A DNA stretch of 17,637 bases, from NCBI GenBank assembly GCA_934646175.1, contig CAKUEI010000031.1:1-17637 (forward strand), in the 5' to 3' direction. Position 1 is the first letter of the stretch, and the number at the start of each line of letters is the position of its first letter. Origin of the DNA: an uncultured Oscillospiraceae bacterium (GTDB taxonomy: Bacteria > Bacillota > Clostridia > Oscillospirales > Oscillospiraceae). The position numbers and the translations under genes are program-made. Under the pieces are notes generated by a model that was not told the DNA's origin, made no database searches, and worked only from the letters and a program-made list of their open reading frames with translations. This document shows positions 13,379 through 17,637 of this stretch, piece after piece.

Positions 13379-14551
13379 ATGAGTACTGAGTGCAAAAGAG
13401 AGCGCAAAGAGGAAAAGCCTGTACTGGCAATTTGCTATGACTTTGATAAAACGCTGTCACCGGACGATATGCAGGCACAGGGCTTTATTCAGTCGGTCGG
13501 ATACGATGTAGGGGAGTTTTGGAAGCAGTCAAATGGATTAGCCAGCGGCAATGACATGGATCAAAACCTCGCCTATATGTTGATGATGCAGCAGGCAGCG
13601 GAAGGGAAGAAACTCTTTACTCGTGGAGAACTAATGAAATGCGGAAAAGAGGTAGCGCTTTTCCCTGGTGTCAAGGATTGGTTCAAGCGAATTTGTACAT
13701 ATGGAGAAGAACACGGCGTACTTGTCGAACATTATATCATTTCTTCCGGGCTGAAGGAGATGATCGAGGGAACCGACGTTGCCGGTGAATTCAAGAAGAT
13801 ATATGCCAGTTCATTTTTCTACAATGAAAAAGGCGTAGCGATTTGGCCGGCCCAAGTAGTCAACTACACGAATAAGACACAGTTCCTATTCCGTATCGAA
13901 AAGGGCGTTTTGGATATCAATGACCCCGGTGTAAATGATTCTTTTGCACCGGATGAGATGCGTGTCCCGTTCCGCAATATGGTCTATATTGGGGACAGCG
14001 ATACAGACGTTCCCTGTATGAAGCTGGTCAATGTCAACGGTGGATATTCCATCGGCGTCTACAACGCGGATACCAGGGACAAAACCAAGGTCTACAAGAT
14101 GATGCGGGAAAATCGTATCAAGTATTATGCCCCCGCGGATTACTCTGAGGGTAAAGAGCTTGATATCCTGCTCAAGGCAATCATTGACCGTACGGCAGAA
14201 AATGAAGCTCTGGAGTCCCGGTTCTATGCTTATAAGAGAGAGCAGACCGATGCAGACAAGCAGACGAATGAAACCGAACGCGAAAAGGTTGATCTGCTTA
14301 TCAAGCTGGAGAACAGCCGCAGCTTTGCCACCACACATGCCGTCATTGAAAAAATGCGGCAGATCACAGTATGGACGAAAGACGAAACAGAAAGCCTCTT
14401 TACTATTGCAGTAAACAACAGTCAAGTGTTCTATATTCTGGGTGATATGGACGTCAAAGCATTCTACCAAAAGCTGCTAAACGGATGTAAAGTGCCGTCA
14501 GAGAATGCAGAGAAAATCAAGGCGCGAATCGAAGAAACGGATAGATTATGA
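13379..14551 (+). CDS. HAD superfamily phosphatase-like protein with C-terminal extension
   Basis: This 390-residue protein has the haloacid dehalogenase catalytic motifs in order: motif I DFDKTLS (nucleophile D21, acid/base D23), motif II ISSGL at 121-125, motif III probably K166 in NYTNKTQ, and motif IV GDSDTD at 205-210. It should therefore be a Mg-dependent phosphohydrolase; the substrate is unknown. Residues about 270-390 form a charged, helix-rich extension with coiled-coil character that is not part of the HAD fold. AAGGGAGGG precedes the ATG. It lies between the cotJC junction and the recombinase, on the opposite strand from the recombinase, and shares a bidirectional terminator with it. 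As cargo at the edge of an element it might have a defence or stability role, but nothing in the sequence proves that. Confidence 0.85.
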   Translation: MSTECKRERKEEKPVLAICYDFDKTLSPDDMQAQGFIQSVGYDVGEFWKQSNGLASGNDMDQNLAYMLMMQQAAEGKKLFTRGELMKCGKEVALFPGVKDWFKRICTYGEEHGVLVEHYIISSGLKEMIEGTDVAGEFKKIYASSFFYNEKGVAIWPAQVVNYTNKTQFLFRIEKGVLDINDPGVNDSFAPDEMRVPFRNMVYIGDSDTDVPCMKLVNVNGGYSIGVYNADTRDKTKVYKMMRENRIKYYAPADYSEGKELDILLKAIIDRTAENEALESRFYAYKREQTDADKQTNETEREKVDLLIKLENSRSFATTHAVIEKMRQITVWTKDETESLFTIAVNNSQVFYILGDMDVKAFYQKLLNGCKVPSENAEKIKARIEETDRL

Positions 14552-14552
14552 A

Positions 14553-14593
14553 AAAACAGTAAGCAAGCACTCTGCTTGCTTACTGTTTTCTTT
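14553..14593. terminator. Bidirectional terminator between the HAD gene and the recombinase
   Basis: A perfect 17-base-pair stem (14553-14569 with 14573-14589), a three-base loop, A-rich on the left and T-rich on the right. It starts directly after the HAD stop and abuts the recombinase stop, so it ends both convergent transcripts. Confidence 0.92.
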
Positions 14594-16150
14594 TCAGAAA
14601 TTCCAATAAATTTCAATGGGAACGTCCTGCGTTCCGGGAACTCGTTTGCCAACGGTGATATAGTCAATCAAAATTTCCACCATCTCGCGGGTCAGGTGTT
14701 CCACATGGGTGTAGCGCTGGATGATCTCTTTTCGTTGATCTCCGGCAAGCATCTGGGCCTCCAATTCTTCCAAATGGCGGTCAGCTTCCTTGATCTGATA
14801 TTCTGTGCGTTCCCGCTCTTTGGAAAAGTCATTTGCCATAGTAAAATAGTCCTTTTCACCGACAAGGCCTTTTACTTTATCCTTATAGAGCGCAAGCAAA
14901 TAATTGCTGTTATCTTCCAATTGCTTTTGGAGTTTTGCCTTGGCCTTCAGACAGGCCTCTTTTTGCTGCTCTAAATTCTGGTTGAACTCTACGCTGCGTT
15001 CCAATTCGTCCTGATCCAGATACCGCTGTGAGAGGGTATTCAGCTCCTGGATCACGATTTTTTCCAATTTATCAACCGCAATGAAAGACCCAATACAGGC
15101 GTCCTTTGCCACATGCCGGTTGGAGCATTGCAGATAATGCTTACCGCGATTTTTGGATGAACGCATCGTATAGCCGCAGTTGGCACAGCGTACCTTGCGG
15201 GCAAACAGGCCAACAGTCCCCACATCAAAAGGCTTTGCGCGGGCGGCAATGATCGACTGCACCCGATCCCACAAATCCCGGTTGATGATGGCCTCATGGG
15301 TTCCTTCCACACGATACCAGTCATCCTTGGGACGGGGTTTATTCTGCTTTGTTTTATAGGAAACGCTGCCATACTTGCCCTGCACCATATTTCCTATGTA
15401 AATTTCATTGGTCAGCATATCGGAAATGGCAAAATACTTCCAAAGTGTGCTGTTCCTGCACTTTGGCTGCTGATACCGCAGACCGTGCTGCCGCTTGTAT
15501 TCTGTGGGATTCGGTACGCCGCGCTCATTGAGCATCCGGGCAATGGCAGTTTTTCCATACCCTTGCGAAAAGAGGGTGAATACCTCCCGCACAATTGCGG
15601 CTGCCTCTTCATCAATGATGAGGTGTCCCTTTTGCTCCGGATCTTTCTGGTAGCCGTAGAGTGCAAAAGCGCCGATATGAAAGCCGTTTTTGCGGCGATT
15701 GGTGAGAACGGCACGGATATTTTCAGACATGTCCTCCAGATACCATTCATTGACCAGACCATTGATCTGCCGGGACTTTTTGTTTCCCTTGTTCGCCGTA
15801 TCAGCATTGTCAACCAGACTGATGAAGCGAATACCCCAGAGGGGAAGAAGCCCATTGATATACTTTTCTACCAGTTCCAATTCGCGGGTAAAACGGGACT
15901 GGCTCTTGCAAAGAACGATGTCAAACTTATGTGCTTCGGCATCGTCCAACAGACGCTTGAATTCAGGCCGATTCCGGTCAGAACCGGTGTAATTATCATC
16001 GCTGTAAATGTTATATACTTCCCAGCCTTGCTGAATGGAATATTCCAGCAGCATGGCCTTTTGATTTTGGATGCTGTTGCTGTCATCCGTTTCCTGTTTC
16101 TTGTTGCGGTCTTCTTCAGACAGTCGGCAATAAATCGCAACCTTTTCCAT
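14594..16150 (-). CDS. Large serine recombinase (site-specific integrase/excisionase)
   Basis: This 518-residue enzyme cuts and rejoins DNA through a serine-phosphate link and integrates or excises elements between att sites. The N-terminal resolvase domain has AIYCRLSEED with catalytic S11, the SQSRFTREL arginine motif near 83-91 and the long E helix. A recombinase domain (about 165-300) follows, then a zinc ribbon with C322, C325, C342 and C352, a long coiled coil (about 360-470) and a C-terminal DYITVGKR segment. The start is ATG 16150 with GGAGG eight bases upstream; an in-frame TTG at 16165 overlaps that ribosome site. No promoter fits in the short gap after the upstream hairpin (16189-16229), so it may be transcribed by read-through. 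The coding strand points to the cotJC junction. Confidence 0.93.
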   Translation of the reverse strand: MEKVAIYCRLSEEDRNKKQETDDSNSIQNQKAMLLEYSIQQGWEVYNIYSDDNYTGSDRNRPEFKRLLDDAEAHKFDIVLCKSQSRFTRELELVEKYINGLLPLWGIRFISLVDNADTANKGNKKSRQINGLVNEWYLEDMSENIRAVLTNRRKNGFHIGAFALYGYQKDPEQKGHLIIDEEAAAIVREVFTLFSQGYGKTAIARMLNERGVPNPTEYKRQHGLRYQQPKCRNSTLWKYFAISDMLTNEIYIGNMVQGKYGSVSYKTKQNKPRPKDDWYRVEGTHEAIINRDLWDRVQSIIAARAKPFDVGTVGLFARKVRCANCGYTMRSSKNRGKHYLQCSNRHVAKDACIGSFIAVDKLEKIVIQELNTLSQRYLDQDELERSVEFNQNLEQQKEACLKAKAKLQKQLEDNSNYLLALYKDKVKGLVGEKDYFTMANDFSKERERTEYQIKEADRHLEELEAQMLAGDQRKEIIQRYTHVEHLTREMVEILIDYITVGKRVPGTQDVPIEIYWNF

Positions 16151-16188
16151 TTGCTCTGCCTCCAATCATATGAATCAACAGATAAAAA

Positions 16189-16229
16189 GACCCGCTTTCA
16201 TCACAGTTTGAGCGCGATGAAAGCGGGTT
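16189..16229 (-). terminator. Terminator/attenuator between the 44-residue gene and the recombinase
   Basis: A 12-base-pair perfect stem (16191-16202 with 16216-16227), followed on the - strand by TCTTTTTATC. It lies 24 bases after the small gene's stop and about 40 bases before the recombinase start. Confidence 0.8.
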
Positions 16230-16252
16230 TATGTATTTGCACCGATATTCAG

Positions 16253-16387
16253 TTATCTGGCACCGGACAGAATCACCTTGGAGCGTTCCAGCTGATTGAT
16301 CAGCTGAATCCAAATGTTGGTATAGTTCTGAACGGTGGTGCAGTCCTCGCCGCTTTTAAAGTAGCTCTTGCAATGAGAGTCATTCAT
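16253..16387 (-). CDS. Small 44-residue protein upstream of the recombinase
   Basis: ATG at 16387 is preceded on the - strand by AAGGAGG with about nine bases of spacing, and the frame runs 44 codons to TAA. The product begins MNDSHCKSYFKSGEDC and ends QLERSKVILSGAR, with two cysteines (C6, C16) and an amphipathic helix (NIWIQLINQLERSK). I do not recognise the family. The strong ribosome site and a terminator right after it support a real gene. Its place just upstream of the recombinase makes it a candidate recombination directionality factor or recombinase regulator, but this is inference from position and size only. Confidence 0.65.
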   Translation of the reverse strand: MNDSHCKSYFKSGEDCTTVQNYTNIWIQLINQLERSKVILSGAR

Positions 16388-16415
16388 AATAAAATTCCTC
16401 CTTAATTGAGAGTAT

Positions 16416-16455
16416 GCCGGTATCCGGCTGGGCAGAAGTAAAATTTTTGCTGCCC
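16416..16455. promoter_or_regulatory. Two adjacent inverted repeats upstream of the 44-residue gene
   Basis: GCCGG-TAT-CCGGC (16416-16428) is a perfect short dyad. It is followed directly by GGGCAG (16430-16435) and CTGCCC (16450-16455) around an AT-rich centre. They lie about 30-70 bases upstream of the small gene's start, where a promoter or operator would be. No clear sigma-A promoter was found for that gene. Confidence 0.4.
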
Positions 16456-16761
16456 TTATAGAGTTATTGGGGTGAAATTAAAATTTAAACAGTGGGTTTA
16501 ATTGTGATAATGTAATAGACTATCAAAAATTGGAACCATATTACTATTAATAATATATATGATTGTTGAATTAGCGGTATTAATAATGCAATGTTGAAAT
16601 GACGTACTATCCGCATGGTACAATGTCTGAAAAATTACACGTGTGTTCCTACTTCAAAAATTATCGAGGGAATACTCGAAGAGATATCTTTTAAATTTAA
16701 TATGTAGGCAGTGTGCATTTTTTAAAGATACTCATTTACTGCTATCAGACTGTTACAGTCA

Positions 16762-16793
16762 GAATAAAAAATAAAACACTGCTTTTCGCAGTG
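16762..16793 (-). terminator. Orphan terminator-like hairpin on the - strand
   Basis: CACTGC (16777-16782) and GCAGTG (16788-16793) form a six-pair stem with a five-base loop. On the - strand it is followed by TTTTATTTTTTATTC, a strong U tract. No protein gene on the - strand leads into it. Confidence 0.55.
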
Positions 16794-16958
16794 AATTGTA
16801 TTGATTCCGTATGCGATGCAGCATATGTGTAAGAGATTTTGGGATAATTTTCTGCTGTTCGAAATAGGATGTGGCTTATTTAAAACATTCTAATTTGAAA
16901 TTATATATTGCTTTTTTGTAATTAAAGTGGTATTTAGTGTAGAGAAAGGAGTAAGCGG

Positions 16959-17569
16959 ATGATGAAAAAGCAGAATTGGGCTGATGCTGTGGGGGCAATT
17001 TACCATCAAAGAGAACTGCTCGATAGGGCCATATGCAGCTATGGAGAGAATGTCTATGACGAGATCATGAAGCGTTCCTTTCGATGTTCGCTCGCCCCGA
17101 TTGAACAGGGAAAAATTGAAGTTCATCTTCTGTTTTTGCGCAACATATCATCGAAGATGAATATGAAAATCAAGTAATTCATGAAAAGTATAGGCAATAT
17201 GCACTAGAGAAAGTGGATGATTTTTCGATAAATGCCAAGGCGTTTATGCGGGATCAGCAGATGACAGCTGATAATTCCTTTGTAAACTCGTTCTTTAATA
17301 TAAGACAAATCAGAACCCAGCATCCGTTAAAAAAAGAGGCAAATCTACATATTGCACTTTTCGTATTTCATAAGTTTGCACAGGCAAATCCAGCATATTC
17401 CAATGTGGAGCTTCCTCGTCCATGGGAAGAATATTTAGCGTTCAATCATCCATCCGATCAAAATGATGTCAAACTGTTCTTTGAATTTCTATCACTTAAA
17501 ATTGTGAACGGAGAGATTATCCCATTCAGAGCAGAAAGAACTATGGATTGTTACGGGTGGTACGATTAG
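16959..17569 (+). pseudogene. Unknown gene broken by a one-base frameshift
   Basis: The first part (16959-17177) starts at ATG with AAGGAG about ten bases upstream and encodes a plausible 72-residue start. The second part (open from about 17120 to 17569) is in the -1 frame and reads AQHIIEDEYENQ, then continues smoothly to CYGWYD. The two frames overlap between 17120 and 17174, and the run of five T at 17133-17137 is the likely site: one more T would give a single product of about 205 residues. The second frame's own first start (GTG 17213) has only a poor ribosome site. I do not recognise the family; the product is soluble and rich in aromatic residues. A real mutation, a sequencing error or programmed shifting are all possible, the first two more likely. 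Confidence 0.6.
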
Positions 17570-17637
17570 TTCAATAGAGTTTTAGTAGATCTGCCTTCCT
17601 TACCCTCCATTGCTTCCCAACACGGAAGGCTGGTAGT

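Larger units (their letters stand above)
16388..16958. other. AT-rich stretch without a recognisable gene
   Basis: About 570 bases of very AT-rich DNA with no open frame that has a ribosome site. It holds the inverted repeats at 16416-16455, a small dyad at 16664-16679 (TCGAG/CTCGA), another at 16748-16760 (GACTG/CAGTC) and the terminator-like hairpin at 16762-16793. The dense short repeats suggest regulatory DNA or old decayed sequence inside the element. Confidence 0.6.
13240..17637. mobile_element. Serine-recombinase integrated element, left part
   Basis: From about 13240 to the window end the DNA is much richer in A+T than the housekeeping genes to the left. It holds cargo-like genes and a large serine recombinase with its coding strand facing the junction, and it begins exactly where cotJC is cut. 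The right boundary and most of the cargo lie outside the window, so total size is unknown. It could be a skin-like prophage remnant, an integrative element or a genomic island; no conjugation or phage structural gene is visible here. Confidence 0.75.

Noticed and set aside
16151..16165. TTG 16165 as the recombinase start
   Set aside because: It overlaps the GGAGG ribosome site of the ATG at 16150, which gives the usual N-terminus ending at S11.
15296..16405. 369-codon open frame on the + strand opposite the recombinase
   Set aside because: It lies wholly antisense to a clear serine recombinase and the 44-residue gene, has no ribosome site and no family-like motifs; it is a shadow frame.
16400..16420. 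Mother-cell (SigE/SigK) promoter before the 44-residue gene, suggested by CATACTCT on the - strand
   Set aside because: No matching -35 element at the right spacing, and the start would fall too near the ribosome site; not strong enough to claim.
16624..16695. 23-codon open frame in the AT-rich stretch
   Set aside because: No ribosome site and no feature beyond chance.
17120..17180. Programmed -1 frameshift in the broken gene
   Set aside because: CTG TTT TTG is not a good slippery heptamer, because the P-site codon would have to re-pair with GTT; a mutation or sequence error is simpler.
17593..17630. GCCTTCC/GGAAGGC inverted repeat near the window end as a terminator
   Set aside because: The loop is 24 bases and no T tract is visible before the window ends.

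Overview
The window looks like a chromosomal segment of a spore-forming, GC-rich member of the Clostridia, probably Oscillospiraceae/Ruminococcaceae-like. It carries a SigH-type sigma factor, a YunB-type sporulation protein, the end of a CotJC-type spore-coat manganese catalase, a class A RNase P RNA and strong Shine-Dalgarno sites. The genus is an inference; no 16S or other marker is present.

Positions 1-3831 hold housekeeping genes on the + strand: sigH, a small double zinc-ribbon protein, a DUF1858 redox protein with its own promoter, trmK and a Nif3-family gene joined by a 4-base overlap, and a yebC-family gene with its own promoter and terminator. Positions 3845-4277 hold rnpB on the - strand with a near-consensus promoter and a terminator. 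Its promoter lies back to back with that of murD.

Positions 4372-12966 form a compact + strand gene run ending in a strong terminator: murD, a fused double M42 aminopeptidase, a single M42 aminopeptidase, a PLP-dependent methionine gamma-lyase-family protein, yunB and ligA. Gaps are small and yunB overlaps ligA by 62 bases. It combines cell-wall synthesis, peptide and amino-acid turnover, sporulation and DNA replication/repair.

At about 13240 the sequence changes. To the left, on the - strand, lies only the last ~70 codons of a cotJC-like gene. To the right the DNA is clearly richer in A+T and has a mobile-element layout: a HAD-family phosphatase-like gene (+), a shared bidirectional terminator, a 518-residue large serine recombinase (-), a 44-residue small protein (-) separated from the recombinase by a terminator hairpin, a long AT-rich non-coding stretch, and an unknown gene that appears broken by a one-base frameshift. 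The far end of the element lies beyond the window.

The most interesting reading is that a serine-recombinase element interrupts a sporulation gene, with cotJC's 3' part at its left edge. This is the same architecture as the skin element in sigK or SPbeta in spsM, where excision in the mother cell restores the gene. Whether this element is excised during sporulation, or has simply destroyed cotJC, cannot be decided without the right-hand junction.
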